From contig CAZMIX010000007.1 of assembly GCA_964566545.1 (NCBI GenBank), forward strand, positions 1 to 64,000: a stretch of DNA of 64,000 nt, read 5' to 3'. A program made the translations under genes and the position numbers. The notes under the pieces were generated by a model, which did no database searches, was not told the origin of the DNA, and saw only the letters and a list, made by a program, of their open reading frames with translations. Of the stretch, positions 10,501 through 18,689 are shown one piece after another. Source of the stretch: JAEYFP01 sp964566545 (lineage in GTDB: Bacteria > Bacillota > Clostridia > Lachnospirales > Lachnospiraceae). Every line of letters starts with the position of its first letter. Within the stretch, counting starts at the first letter, position 1.

Positions 10501-11055
10501 CAGCAGCTCCTCACTTGTCATATATTTTTTATCCGTATAGCTCAAAAAAGCCTGATATAATAGGTGAATATCTTTTAATTTGCGGTTCAGCATCGTTTTG
10601 CCTGATGCTAAGGTCTTTTCTTCTAAAAGTGCAATCTCCCGGTTTCCGATTCCATATTGCATGAATTCGGAAATGACTGATTTAACCTCATTAATGTAGC
10701 CAAGCTTTTTTAAGTTATTGCCAAGCACCGGAAGCCGATCCTCATACTGTCCGGCAAGATGGCGCAGAATAAGGCTTTTTCCCATGTCGTCGATTAGAAT
10801 GCCGGATGCGTTGGCAAAGCCCACTTCTTCAAACACACGGTAGGCAAGGCGCGCAAAGCTCAAAACGTCAATATTCATAATCCCGCGCTTCGGATGCATC
10901 AAAACAAGATCATGCTGCGTCTGCAGCGTGAACTGCTCAGGCACGACGACAAGATAGGTCTGCTCAGGACTTTTTTCTGCCTCCCTGATCACATGCTGAT
11001 AAAGCCGATATGATTTTCCGCTTCCTGAATTCCCCATCCACAACTGTAACGCCAT
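7540..11055 (-). CDS. addB: ATP-dependent helicase/deoxyribonuclease subunit B (AddB)
   Basis: 1171 aa, full length. The Walker A segment GNSGSGKSYRL sits at the extreme N-terminus (residues 8-18). The middle is the inactivated helicase part typical of AddB. The C-terminal nuclease shows KIIDYKSGNQ, and an iron-sulphur staple is complete: one Cys in SYARCAYQHFLTYG before the nuclease and three in HPCTYCQYHKVC near the end. The subunit partners AddA and recognises Chi in well-studied homologues. It starts 45 nt after the clostripain-family gene on the same strand and may be cotranscribed with it. Confidence 0.97.
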   Translation of the reverse strand: MALQLWMGNSGSGKSYRLYQHVIREAEKSPEQTYLVVVPEQFTLQTQHDLVLMHPKRGIMNIDVLSFARLAYRVFEEVGFANASGILIDDMGKSLILRHLAGQYEDRLPVLGNNLKKLGYINEVKSVISEFMQYGIGNREIALLEEKTLASGKTMLNRKLKDIHLLYQAFLSYTDKKYMTSEELLERVSSILPDSSKIKKSVLIFDGFTGFTPVQYKLIAALLQNCVDVHVTFLLDTARNGNPYEIEGEQELFYLSKKTIRELTKLAESLKIEKKPDTVIDDPIPARYRFAAKIRQGTESLSKTETEPVNAEMLIHLERNLFRPDAVPFDNNKITDAIQIFTEADPEEEMKRAAITILALIRKQGYRYRDIAVVTGDIDTYMHCAERVFKQYEIPYFVDKTQPILLNPFIEYLRAVISVLADDYSYEGMFRYLKSSLTDFDRAGIDRLENYVLACGIKGSRQWKRRFIRKTASMETEELLALEEMRNKITSDFDIFDTASTTVRSFANALYRFILRGKMQDKLTAYEAGLKEGGDFARAKEFAQVYKQVMDLLDKLVELLGEEEMTIREFGALLDAGFDEIRIGVIPAGTDYVQVGDITRTRLRKIKALFFVGVNDGIIPMGSGTGGIISDMDREFLMDSAEGIELAPSARMQAYTQRLYLYMVMTKPEEKLILSYAKLSEDGKSIRPSYLIQTVRNLFPALLAQQAEESLLSRIWNESAGFMELTEGLQPYIIRGSTTPPDYAELFEWYASDPGYAKRLRCLVDSAFSMGAYRRTDAIGRAVAEVLYKKALKGSVTRLESYARCAYQHFLTYGLSLKERELFSFEAKDMGMVFHDALQAYAGLLEESGDTWFTVSEEKSAHLIDEAVSRCIAAGDYAAVYSSFRTTYMVERMKRITARTVEVLTSQIKKGSFLPESFELAFSSENDYRSLNVRLSEDETLHLRGRIDRMDLYEDDAHVYVKIIDYKSGNQSFDLAAVYRGLQLQLVVYLNAAMEMQGRRQGIDGQKTVVPAGILYYHIDDPIIDAKKEDTPEEINRQIASKLAMKGLVNSDGEIIRLMDREFEKTSDVIPVSLIKSGELSARSSVANTEEFRVISDYVNWKIGEMGSEIVSGNIKAKPQGDHPCTYCQYHKVCHYTAESDDEEDGQTGQLTKEEILAKMRASMERGGSGV

Positions 11056-11100
11056 CGTTGAAATCCTCCATGCTGAATGCTTTTATATCTCGTGTACCAA

Positions 11101-13269
11101 TCACCATTCCATTTCCGTAAAATCGGTATAGTGAATGTTATTGCTTGTATCATATAGAGCGAAGCTGTACAGGTAATCGTTCGCGTCCAGCTTCTCCTGT
11201 TCCAGGCTGAGCCCTCCTGTAGGAACGATCCATGATTCACCGGCATACCAGCATTCTTCCTCATAGCTGCCGGAGACTTCCTCCTCCGTAAACAATTCAT
11301 CGTCGAAAAACAGCTCGGCCCAATAGAACAGCGTGATTTCATCACCAGGCACGATTTCTATCATTTGTTTGGAAGACATGTTATTTTCCGTCTCGCCGGC
11401 GAGACGTGCCCCAGCAACCTTACCATCCGGATTCTGCTCGTCATAAACAACAATGATGTCTGCGTCCAGATCGTTCACATAAGCAGGAACCGCATAACGA
11501 ACCTGCGTATCGGTACGGTCAATTTCATACATACATACCCAGTTTCCGTTGAGCGTCGTCCATGTTCCGTCAAACTGTGTTGTGACCGTGCCATCCTCTT
11601 GTATGGAAAGCTCTGCTGTTTCCGCCAACTCAACATAATAAAAAATTCCCGGCTCCAGCTCTTCTTCCTTTTCCCAAAGCGTAAAATAAACATTGCGGGT
11701 GTTTTTTAATTCCTCTTCTGTTAATTGTACCGTAAAATTGCCGTCTTCATCGATTGCCGGCGTTTCCTGTGCAAAATATGAAAAATCAAATTCGTCATTT
11801 AACAGCTTTTCTGAAAAAAGACCGATCAAATCCGTATAGGCCGGCAAGATCTCCATTTCCTCATAATATGCGATCGCTTCGGGCACATCTGATTTGGACT
11901 CAAATGGAAAATAAACGGAAAGACCGCAAGCCTCTTCAATATTATCATTATGAGACGAGTAAATAACGACCTCCTCCAATGCGCTGATCAGCGGCTCACT
12001 TTTTTCCGGCGCAAGCTCCGACAAGGTGTTTGAAAGGCTGACTATGTCCACCATATCGTAGCATTCATCCGGCTCGCTCGATAAGCCAAACGCTTTTGCC
12101 TCGTTCCTGGCTCTTGAGATATCGCCATAACTTCCCTGTATCATGTTCGTGCCAAGCTCCTCCGAAAATTCATCGAACGCGTCCGCAAGATAGCCGATCG
12201 TCCGCAAATCTACGATGGAAAGTGTCGCCTGCGTATCCAGCCAGTAATCAAGGCTTGTATTTTGCCCTTCCACATAATAATCCACGATATTGCGGCATAG
12301 CTGAACCGTAGTAATATCCGGCTTTAAGCTTAAGTCCGCAAGAAAGGAATAATCCCATCCGCTCCCCGGCTCAATTTCCTCCGAAGCAACAAAATAATCC
12401 GCATAAGGACTTAGTATACAGGCCGTTTCCAGACTCCCCATCAGGCAGGCATCAAAGCCGATAAAATCAAGTCGTTCCCCTTCCGGTATCCCGGAAGCAA
12501 ACGCGGAATTCAGCTCATCCAGCAATAAGCCGTCCTCTGTCAGCTCATCGTTTCCGTATCCATAAATGCTGCCGCCGCCATGATTCCAAAAAATGATACT
12601 CGTCCTGTCGGCCGGGAAATAGGTATAGCCCAACTCTAAAAAACCTGCCAGCAATGCCGGATCCCCGATATTCTGGGCTCCCATATCACATACGGACTTC
12701 ATTTCATTCATTTCCAAATAAAACACCTGGTATGCTTCATCGGGAATCTCAGGTCGCTCCCACTCCAGTGTACCGCCAACGAGCATGACGACATTCAAAT
12801 CCTGCGTAGTCGAAATACCCTCGAGAATTTCGGCAATGTCGTCGCTGGCACTTCCAGCCCCGTCACTTTCCAAATCAGAACCATTCATATAAATGAGCAG
12901 CGTATTTTTCTTTTGATCAAACGGAGAAACAAAGCCTTCCTTTTTTGCCATCCCGACCAGATCTAGCGGCTCCACAAGCTCCGCCTCTGTCTCATAACGG
13001 TATTCTGCCCTGTCCGATACCACTAGGCCGGAATCAGCAATGCCGTCCCGCTCAGCCTCCGGCTCCTCCTCTGACTTATCGCCATATATATCATAGGGAT
13101 CGTATGGATCAACAGAGTCCTCCTCTGCGGACTCATCGACATCTTCTTCAAAAATTTCAGCATATAATAATTGAGAAATATGGCGAATGGAAATACTTGT
13201 TCCGGTTATGGCACAGATTGAAAAAATACCCGCTATTAAACCGAGTAAGATTCGAAGCTTTTTATTCAT
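11101..13269 (-). CDS. Clostripain-family (peptidase C11) membrane-anchored protease
   Basis: 722 aa. One N-terminal transmembrane helix (residues 5-30) is followed by an acidic linker rich in Asp/Glu and then the C11 catalytic core: TLLIYMNGSDLES, the His-bearing SIIFWNHGGGSIYG, and the Cys-bearing IGFDACLMGSLETA with predicted nucleophile Cys and base His. These cysteine proteases cleave after Arg/Lys in well-studied members. About 250 C-terminal residues form a beta-rich region of unknown role. The protein is probably tethered outside the membrane. It heads a run with addB and addA, but no functional link to recombination is evident. Confidence 0.88.
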   Translation of the reverse strand: MNKKLRILLGLIAGIFSICAITGTSISIRHISQLLYAEIFEEDVDESAEEDSVDPYDPYDIYGDKSEEEPEAERDGIADSGLVVSDRAEYRYETEAELVEPLDLVGMAKKEGFVSPFDQKKNTLLIYMNGSDLESDGAGSASDDIAEILEGISTTQDLNVVMLVGGTLEWERPEIPDEAYQVFYLEMNEMKSVCDMGAQNIGDPALLAGFLELGYTYFPADRTSIIFWNHGGGSIYGYGNDELTEDGLLLDELNSAFASGIPEGERLDFIGFDACLMGSLETACILSPYADYFVASEEIEPGSGWDYSFLADLSLKPDITTVQLCRNIVDYYVEGQNTSLDYWLDTQATLSIVDLRTIGYLADAFDEFSEELGTNMIQGSYGDISRARNEAKAFGLSSEPDECYDMVDIVSLSNTLSELAPEKSEPLISALEEVVIYSSHNDNIEEACGLSVYFPFESKSDVPEAIAYYEEMEILPAYTDLIGLFSEKLLNDEFDFSYFAQETPAIDEDGNFTVQLTEEELKNTRNVYFTLWEKEEELEPGIFYYVELAETAELSIQEDGTVTTQFDGTWTTLNGNWVCMYEIDRTDTQVRYAVPAYVNDLDADIIVVYDEQNPDGKVAGARLAGETENNMSSKQMIEIVPGDEITLFYWAELFFDDELFTEEEVSGSYEEECWYAGESWIVPTGGLSLEQEKLDANDYLYSFALYDTSNNIHYTDFTEMEW

Positions 13270-13333
13270 TGTCTTCTCCCGTCATTCGTATTTAAAAATT
13301 ATACTAGATGCGCACTACACTTCGTTTCGGTGC

Positions 13334-13380
13334 GGTATAATGTCTGACGACATTATACCATATGCTACTTTCCATTTCTA
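13334..13380 (-). promoter_or_regulatory. Promoter of the clostripain gene overlapped by a 22-base palindrome
   Basis: GGTATAATGTC (13334-13344) and GACATTATACC (13349-13359) form a perfect 11-bp inverted repeat around TGAC. On the minus strand the right half supplies TATAAT (13357-13352), with TAGAAA (13380-13375) 17 nt upstream as a fair -35. The palindrome therefore covers the -10 box, which is an operator-like position. The rest of the 13270-13646 intergenic space holds a GGCTTTCG direct repeat (13473-13488) and the glnN promoter. Confidence 0.55.
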
Positions 13381-13532
13381 CGAATTTACTATCAATGGAT
13401 AAAATACTTCTTTACGAAAATCTTCTTACCTATTATAATGATAGTGCAATTTATATTAGCTATTCCATCCGAGGCTTTCGGGCTTTCGGAATTTGAATTT
13501 ATTTGAGAATTTCATATTTTTTAGAAAAGGTA

Positions 13533-13562
13533 TTGACAATCACTTTTTTTTAAGGTTATAAT
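13533..13562 (+). promoter_or_regulatory. Promoter of the type III glutamine synthetase gene
   Basis: Perfect TTGACA (13533-13538) and TATAAT (13557-13562) hexamers, 18 nt apart. The predicted start is near 13569, only about 10 nt before the leader hairpin. Confidence 0.8.
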
Positions 13563-13577
13563 GCGTTCATGAAAAGC

Positions 13578-13619
13578 AAAGGCGCTATGAGTTGAACCTC
13601 ACGGCGCTTTTTCCGTTTT
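13578..13619 (+). terminator. Leader terminator between promoter and glnN
   Basis: AAAGGCGC (13578-13585) pairs with GCGCTTTT (13604-13611), extended inward by TGAG/CTCA around the loop TTGAAC, and is followed by T-rich sequence to 13620. Its place between a consensus promoter and the gene implies attenuation of glutamine synthetase expression. Confidence 0.65.
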
Positions 13620-13670
13620 TTAGCAATCACAGGTACATAAAATAGAATGGATGTAGAGGAGATGCATATT

Positions 13671-15764
13671 ATGAGAAGCACGATTCCTGAGATTTTCGGA
13701 AGTATGGTATTTAACGATGCCATCATGAGAGACAAGCTGCCAAAGGATATTTACAAATCCCTCCGAAAGACGATTGAAGACGGAAAAGATTTGGATATCA
13801 CCGTGGCAAACGTCGTCGCTATCGCTATGAAGGACTGGGCGATCGAAAAGGGCGCGACACATTACACACACTGGTTCCAGCCTATGACCGGTATTACTGC
13901 CGAAAAGCACGACAGCTTCATTTCTCCGCAGAATGACGGCCGCATTATCATGGAATTTTCGGGCAAAGAATTGATCAAGGGTGAGCCGGACGCGTCGAGC
14001 TTTCCTTCCGGCGGCCTGCGAGCCACTTTCGAGGCAAGAGGCTACACCGCATGGGATCCTACCTCCTATGCATTTGTAAAGGACGGTGTCCTCTGCATCC
14101 CGACAGCCTTCTGCTCCTATGGCGGAGAAGCGCTTGACAAAAAAACGCCGCTCCTGCGTTCGATGGAAACAATCGGCGAACAGGCAATCCGGGTGCTGCG
14201 GTTGTTCGGCAACTCAGATACAAAAAGGGTCGTCACAACGGTCGGTGCAGAGCAGGAATATTTCCTTATAGATCAGAAGCTTTACGAACAGAGAAAAGAC
14301 CTGATTTATTGCGGACGCACACTTTTTGGCGCCATGGCTCCTAAGGGGCAGGAGATGGATGATCATTATTTTGGCGCCATCAAGCCGAGGATTTCCGCTT
14401 TTATGAGGGAGCTTGACGAGGAGCTTTGGAAGCTTGGTATTCTCGCCAAAACAGAGCACAACGAGGTTTCTCCCGCACAGCATGAGCTGGCTCCGATTTT
14501 TACGACGACGAACATTTCAACCGACCATAACCAATTAACGATGGAAATCATGAAGAACGTGGCAAGACGCCACGGTCTTGTCTGCCTGCTTCACGAAAAG
14601 CCGTTTGCCGGCTTGAACGGAAGCGGTAAGCATAATAACTGGTCACTTTGCACTGATACCGGTGCCAATCTGTTGGAGCCGGGCAAATCTCCGCATGAAA
14701 ATGCGCAGTTTTTATTGTTTTTAGCAGCGGTCATCAAGGCCGTGGATGAATATCAGGATCTGATGCGGGTTTCTATCGCATCTGCCGGCAATGACCATCG
14801 GCTCGGCGCAAATGAAGCTCCTCCGGCAATTATATCGATGTTTATCGGCGATGATTTAGGCGCGATTCTGGATTCTATCGAATGCGGTACCTCTTATAAC
14901 GAATGCGGTGCCTCCAGAATGGAGATCGGTGTTCATGTGCTTCCTACTTTCGCGAAGGATTCGACCGACAGGAACAGAACCTCTCCGTTTGCATTTACCG
15001 GCAACAAATTCGAATTCCGCAGCCTCGGCTCCGCGCTATCTATTTCTGAACCAAATATCGTGCTGAACACGATCGTTGCGGAAGCGCTGAAGCAGTTTGC
15101 GGACGAGTTGGAGAGTGTAAGTGACTTCACGAATTCGTTGAACGAGCTGATCAAGCAGACGATTAAGAAGCATAAACGCATTATTTTTAACGGTGACGGC
15201 TATTCTGAGGCCTGGAAAGAAGAAGCAGAAAGACGCGGTCTGCTTCATTTAAGAACGACTGTGGATGCACTGCCTACCTTCCTCGCCGAAAAAAATATTA
15301 AACTGTTTACAGACCATCGAATTTATACCCAAGCGGAAATGCATTCGCGATATAAAATATTGCTTGAGACCTACAGCAAGGTGCTGAATATTGAAGGATT
15401 GGCGATGGTGGATATGGCTAAGAAGCAAATTCTTCCCGCAGTCAATACGTATATTGCCCATTTGGTGTCTACGGCAGCGGCAAAGCAAAGTTTGAGTCAG
15501 TCTCTTTCCTGCAGAATGGAGCTGAGCCTGATTGAAAAGCTTTCCGTCTTGGAGGACACCGCCTACGAGCAGGTAGGCACGCTTTCCGCCGTTCTCGCAG
15601 ACGCTTCAAAGACCTCCGATGATCTGGAGCTTGCCTCCCATTATAAGGGAGTCGTTCTTCCGGCGATGGAAGCGCTTCGCAAATCTTGCGATGAAATGGA
15701 GGTCAACACTGCGGAGAAGTTATGGCCGTTCCCGCAGTATGGCGAACTGTTATTTATGGTGTAA
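13671..15764 (+). CDS. glnN: Type III glutamine synthetase (GlnN)
   Basis: 697 aa, the length of GSIII and far longer than GSI. The start ATG at 13671 has GAGGAG 9 nt upstream and gives the usual N-terminus (RSTIPEIFGSMVFND). Family motifs are clear: HYTHWFQPMTG, FPSGGLRATFEARGYTAWDP, VGAEQEYFLI, HNEVSPAQHELAPIF, FAGLNGSGKHNNWSL, and SAGNDHRLGANEAPPAIIS. The enzyme condenses ammonium and glutamate with ATP in the cytoplasm. Its neighbours are an ammonium channel gene downstream and, further on, a second (type I) glutamine synthetase. The leader terminator upstream and strong terminator downstream suggest a monocistronic, attenuated transcript. Confidence 0.97.
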   Translation: MRSTIPEIFGSMVFNDAIMRDKLPKDIYKSLRKTIEDGKDLDITVANVVAIAMKDWAIEKGATHYTHWFQPMTGITAEKHDSFISPQNDGRIIMEFSGKELIKGEPDASSFPSGGLRATFEARGYTAWDPTSYAFVKDGVLCIPTAFCSYGGEALDKKTPLLRSMETIGEQAIRVLRLFGNSDTKRVVTTVGAEQEYFLIDQKLYEQRKDLIYCGRTLFGAMAPKGQEMDDHYFGAIKPRISAFMRELDEELWKLGILAKTEHNEVSPAQHELAPIFTTTNISTDHNQLTMEIMKNVARRHGLVCLLHEKPFAGLNGSGKHNNWSLCTDTGANLLEPGKSPHENAQFLLFLAAVIKAVDEYQDLMRVSIASAGNDHRLGANEAPPAIISMFIGDDLGAILDSIECGTSYNECGASRMEIGVHVLPTFAKDSTDRNRTSPFAFTGNKFEFRSLGSALSISEPNIVLNTIVAEALKQFADELESVSDFTNSLNELIKQTIKKHKRIIFNGDGYSEAWKEEAERRGLLHLRTTVDALPTFLAEKNIKLFTDHRIYTQAEMHSRYKILLETYSKVLNIEGLAMVDMAKKQILPAVNTYIAHLVSTAAAKQSLSQSLSCRMELSLIEKLSVLEDTAYEQVGTLSAVLADASKTSDDLELASHYKGVVLPAMEALRKSCDEMEVNTAEKLWPFPQYGELLFMV

Positions 15765-15783
15765 TTTAAAAAAGCTATTAAAA

Positions 15784-17277
15784 ATGGGCACAAGGGAGTG
15801 TACAGTAAATCATTACCGTACACTCTTTTTTATGCAGGCAGGTTTCGCGATGGTGGAAACTAGTTTTACAAGAGCCAAAAATGCAGGGAACATCATTATG
15901 AAAAATTTGATGGATTTCTGTCTTGGCGCTCCCATTTTCTGGTTCAGCGGTTATGGAATCATGTTTGCGGGTACCGGAAAATTTATCGGCGGACTCGATC
16001 TGTTTACAAATGCGGGTGGCGATTATGCAACCTTGATTTTCCAGACCGTCTTTTGTGCGACGGCTGCCACTATCGTTTCCGGAGCTATGGCGGAAAGAAC
16101 AAAGTTTAAGTCCTATCTTATTTATTCGATGATCATCAGCGCCGTTGTCTATCCTGTCTCAGGCCACTGGATTTGGGGCGGCGGCTGGCTGTCTCAGCTT
16201 GGTTTCCATGATTTTGCAGGTTCTACTGCCGTTCATATGGTCGGCGGCGTTTCGGCACTCGTCGGAGCCAAAATTCTGGGACCCCGTATCGGCAAGTATG
16301 ACAAGAACGGAAAGCCGCGTGCCATTCCGGGACACAGAATTACTCTTGGAGCGTTGGGTGTTTTTATTCTCTGGTTTTGCTGGTTCGGCTTCAACGGCGG
16401 TTCTACGGTTGCTATGGTAGATGGCGCCGATGTGCTGGCAAGCAAGGTATTTGTCACAACAAATCTTGCAGCCGCATGTGCGACAATTGCCACCATGTGC
16501 TTTACATGGATCCGTTATAAGAAACCTGATGTTTCCATGACGCTGAACGGTTCTCTGGCAGGTCTTGTTGCCATCACCGCAGGCTGCGATGTTGTGGAAC
16601 CGTGGGCAGCCGCAGTGATCGGTATCATTGCCGGTATTGCAATTGTCCTTGCAGTGGAGTTTTTTGATAAAATTGCTAAAATTGACGATCCGGTCGGCGC
16701 AATTGCTGTACATGGCTGCTGCGGTGCATTGGGCACTCTGCTTACGGGTATATTTGCAAATGATGTCGGCGTCATATACGGCGGAGGAATCAATTTCCTT
16801 CTGATCCAGCTTCTTGGCGTTCTATCCGTGATTATCTGGGTCGTTACTACGATGACAATCTTTTTCCTGTTGATCAAAAAAACGATCGGTCTGCGCGTTT
16901 CGGTTGAAGAAGAGGTCCTCGGCCTGGACACCACGGAACATGGCCTTACGAGCGCTTACGCAGATTTTTCTTCAACTGTGGAAGATATTTATCTTGATAA
17001 CCCGATCGCAACGCAAATCATCGGAAACGTTCCGATGAGCGCGGCAATACCGGTAGAGCTGAAGGAGTCCGCGCCGGTCGCAAGCGATACGGCCTTCAAA
17101 TTTACAAAGGTAGAAATTGTATGCAAGGTACCTGTTAAAACTGTAATTGAAACGGCAAAAAAAGTGCTTTATACAGGCCATATCGGTGATGGCAAAATTT
17201 TCGTATCTAATATCGAAAATGTAATCAAGGTCCGCACAGGTGAGGAAGGCTGCGATGCTTTACAGGACGTGGAATAA
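15784..17277 (+). CDS. amt: Amt ammonium channel fused to a shortened PII domain; 5' end appears deleted
   Basis: The frame is open through glnN, so the start is uncertain; ATGs at 15784 and 15832 both lack a ribosome binding site. Recognisable Amt sequence begins abruptly at FFMQAGFAMVETSFTRAKNA, which in the family is the second half of transmembrane helix 1; the usual signal-like N-terminus and first half-helix (roughly 30 or more residues) are missing and replaced by translated terminator sequence. The remaining helices are intact, including SGHWIWGGGWL, DFAGSTAVHMVGG and the central HGCCGALGTLLTG. After a linker the C-terminus is PII-like (TGHIGDGKIFVSNIENVIKV, RTGEEGCDAL) but only about 60 residues, lacking the first half and the T-loop. 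The role would be ammonium uptake with built-in PII control. It may be non-functional or an assembly join. Confidence 0.8.
   Translation: MGTRECTVNHYRTLFFMQAGFAMVETSFTRAKNAGNIIMKNLMDFCLGAPIFWFSGYGIMFAGTGKFIGGLDLFTNAGGDYATLIFQTVFCATAATIVSGAMAERTKFKSYLIYSMIISAVVYPVSGHWIWGGGWLSQLGFHDFAGSTAVHMVGGVSALVGAKILGPRIGKYDKNGKPRAIPGHRITLGALGVFILWFCWFGFNGGSTVAMVDGADVLASKVFVTTNLAAACATIATMCFTWIRYKKPDVSMTLNGSLAGLVAITAGCDVVEPWAAAVIGIIAGIAIVLAVEFFDKIAKIDDPVGAIAVHGCCGALGTLLTGIFANDVGVIYGGGINFLLIQLLGVLSVIIWVVTTMTIFFLLIKKTIGLRVSVEEEVLGLDTTEHGLTSAYADFSSTVEDIYLDNPIATQIIGNVPMSAAIPVELKESAPVASDTAFKFTKVEIVCKVPVKTVIETAKKVLYTGHIGDGKIFVSNIENVIKVRTGEEGCDALQDVE
15796..15831 (+). terminator. Strong terminator after glnN, running into the amt frame
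   Basis: GAGTGTAC (15796-15803) pairs with GTACACTC (15818-15825); inner GTAA/TTAC extends the stem around ATCA, and six T follow (15826-15831). It sits 31 nt after the glnN stop. The last T abuts the ATG at 15832, inside the sequence coding the first recognisable Amt residues. Confidence 0.9.
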
Positions 17278-17334
17278 CATCATATACATTTTATCCCAAA
17301 GTTACCGCGAAAGCGACATTGTCCGCGCAAAGCA

Positions 17335-17366
17335 AATCCCCGGTTTTGATGCCGGGGATTCGTTTT
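17335..17366 (+). terminator. Terminator after amt
   Basis: AATCCCCGG (17335-17343) and CCGGGGATT (17352-17360) form a perfect 9-bp stem with an 8-nt loop, followed by CGTTTT. Confidence 0.75.
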
Positions 17367-17419
17367 GGAATGAATTATGTTTGCACAAATCATCTCCTCA
17401 CACATAGCGGGGAGATAAC

Positions 17420-18571
17420 CTACACAGCTAAATCTACATGCTGCAGCGTACCTGCCTCACCGTTTTCCTTTAAATAGACGCCCGTGCTTCTGATGATTGC
17501 ATCTGTCTGATTATTTTCCGCCTGATTCAATGAAAATTCCGTCGATACTTTGCCCAAATACAGCGCACCGACACCTGCTGTCTTCAAATCGACCAGCTTA
17601 TCATTACCGTTTTCATCTTTTGTCCAGATTTTCAGCCGACCAAAAATTGCATCATTTTCATCGATCCAGCCGTTTTGATCCTTGTCATATTCCGCTAAAT
17701 CCTTGAAACCGTCGCCGGATTTCGTACCAAACAGCTCATTGCCGTCATTGATTTTTCCGTCGCCGTTCTTATCGAGCGCCAGAAAGCCGCTTCCCTCGCC
17801 CATGAACGAAATCTGCTCCTCCTCGCCGTTTGCATCTAAATCAAAGTAAAACTTCTGGTCGCTGACGCTGGCCGTATCCGCATCCATATTGATGACGAGG
17901 GGATCGGTATAGATATAGCCGACCTCTTCCTTTAAATAATCATGCCTCTCCATATAACTCCGAGACATTTCCACGCTGATGCCAAAACTGATTTCCCTGC
18001 CGTCGGCCGTCTTTACAATTCCCTGACTCGTAAATGCCGTATTTTCCACTTCCGCCACAAAGCTGGAACTGACGGTCTGCTTTGCCCAAATGCCCGCAAT
18101 TCCGCCTATGGATACGCCCGCCGAGCTGCTGTCCTGCATAAAATCAAAGTTCATACTGCCCGATGCGCTTTCCTGATCGAGCTTCATAAAATCGACACGT
18201 TTGCCCTCTCTGATCGCCTTCATCATTTCGATAATTTTTTTGATCATGCTGATAACGGCCTCTTCCTTTGTCTGCACTTTAGCAACCTGGGTTTTACTCA
18301 TGCCAAGCTGCTGCAGATTCTGGTTATTTTCCTTTTCCTCCAGTTTTTTCTGACGTGCTTCCTTCTGCAAAGCCTTTAATTTTTCCTGTGCCTCCTCCGA
18401 TAAGGTAACGACGGCACCATTATTTCCCTTGAGTCGATTACCGTCGCTTCCCGTCCCGGAAAGCGCGCCCGTTCCCATAACGATTGCTGTCTTACTGCTG
18501 TTCATACTATAAGAGGTCTTTCTATAACTTCTTTCACTTTCCATCGAAATACTGCTCGCACTGATCTTCAT
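17420..18571 (-). CDS. EF-hand/dockerin-like calcium-binding protein, unknown role
   Basis: 383 aa from the ATG at 18571, which has AAGG 6 nt upstream; an upstream in-frame ATG at 18601 is less well placed. No signal peptide is visible. Residues 50-120 are Lys/Glu/Gln-rich and probably helical. The C-terminal half contains two calcium loops in the EF-hand pattern: DKNGDGKINDGNELF and DKDQNGWIDENDAIF, preceded by FDLDANGEEEQISF. This loop pair with ELFG and the following LKIW recurs in bacterial proteins of unknown function, some linked to surface or secreted roles. It is separated from dapL by about 340 bases containing a structured RNA, so it probably has its own control. Confidence 0.7.
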   Translation of the reverse strand: MKISASSISMESERSYRKTSYSMNSSKTAIVMGTGALSGTGSDGNRLKGNNGAVVTLSEEAQEKLKALQKEARQKKLEEKENNQNLQQLGMSKTQVAKVQTKEEAVISMIKKIIEMMKAIREGKRVDFMKLDQESASGSMNFDFMQDSSSAGVSIGGIAGIWAKQTVSSSFVAEVENTAFTSQGIVKTADGREISFGISVEMSRSYMERHDYLKEEVGYIYTDPLVINMDADTASVSDQKFYFDLDANGEEEQISFMGEGSGFLALDKNGDGKINDGNELFGTKSGDGFKDLAEYDKDQNGWIDENDAIFGRLKIWTKDENGNDKLVDLKTAGVGALYLGKVSTEFSLNQAENNQTDAIIRSTGVYLKENGEAGTLQHVDLAV

Positions 18572-18689
18572 ACATTTCCTTCCCTTCTGCCGCCTGTGCA
18601 TTTACAAACCCGCCCCGTTTTTGGGTACAAAAAACAAACCTTGTGCCGCCAAATAGCCGCGCAAATCATTGCTGCTCTTTTTCAGTAGT

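Noticed and set aside
13569..13620. ANTAR double-hairpin target in the glnN leader
   Set aside because: Only one hairpin fits after the predicted start and its loop TTGAAC lacks A1 and G4.
16159..16713. 184-codon minus-strand frame inside amt
   Set aside because: Antisense shadow of conserved Amt helices; no family resemblance or ribosome binding site.
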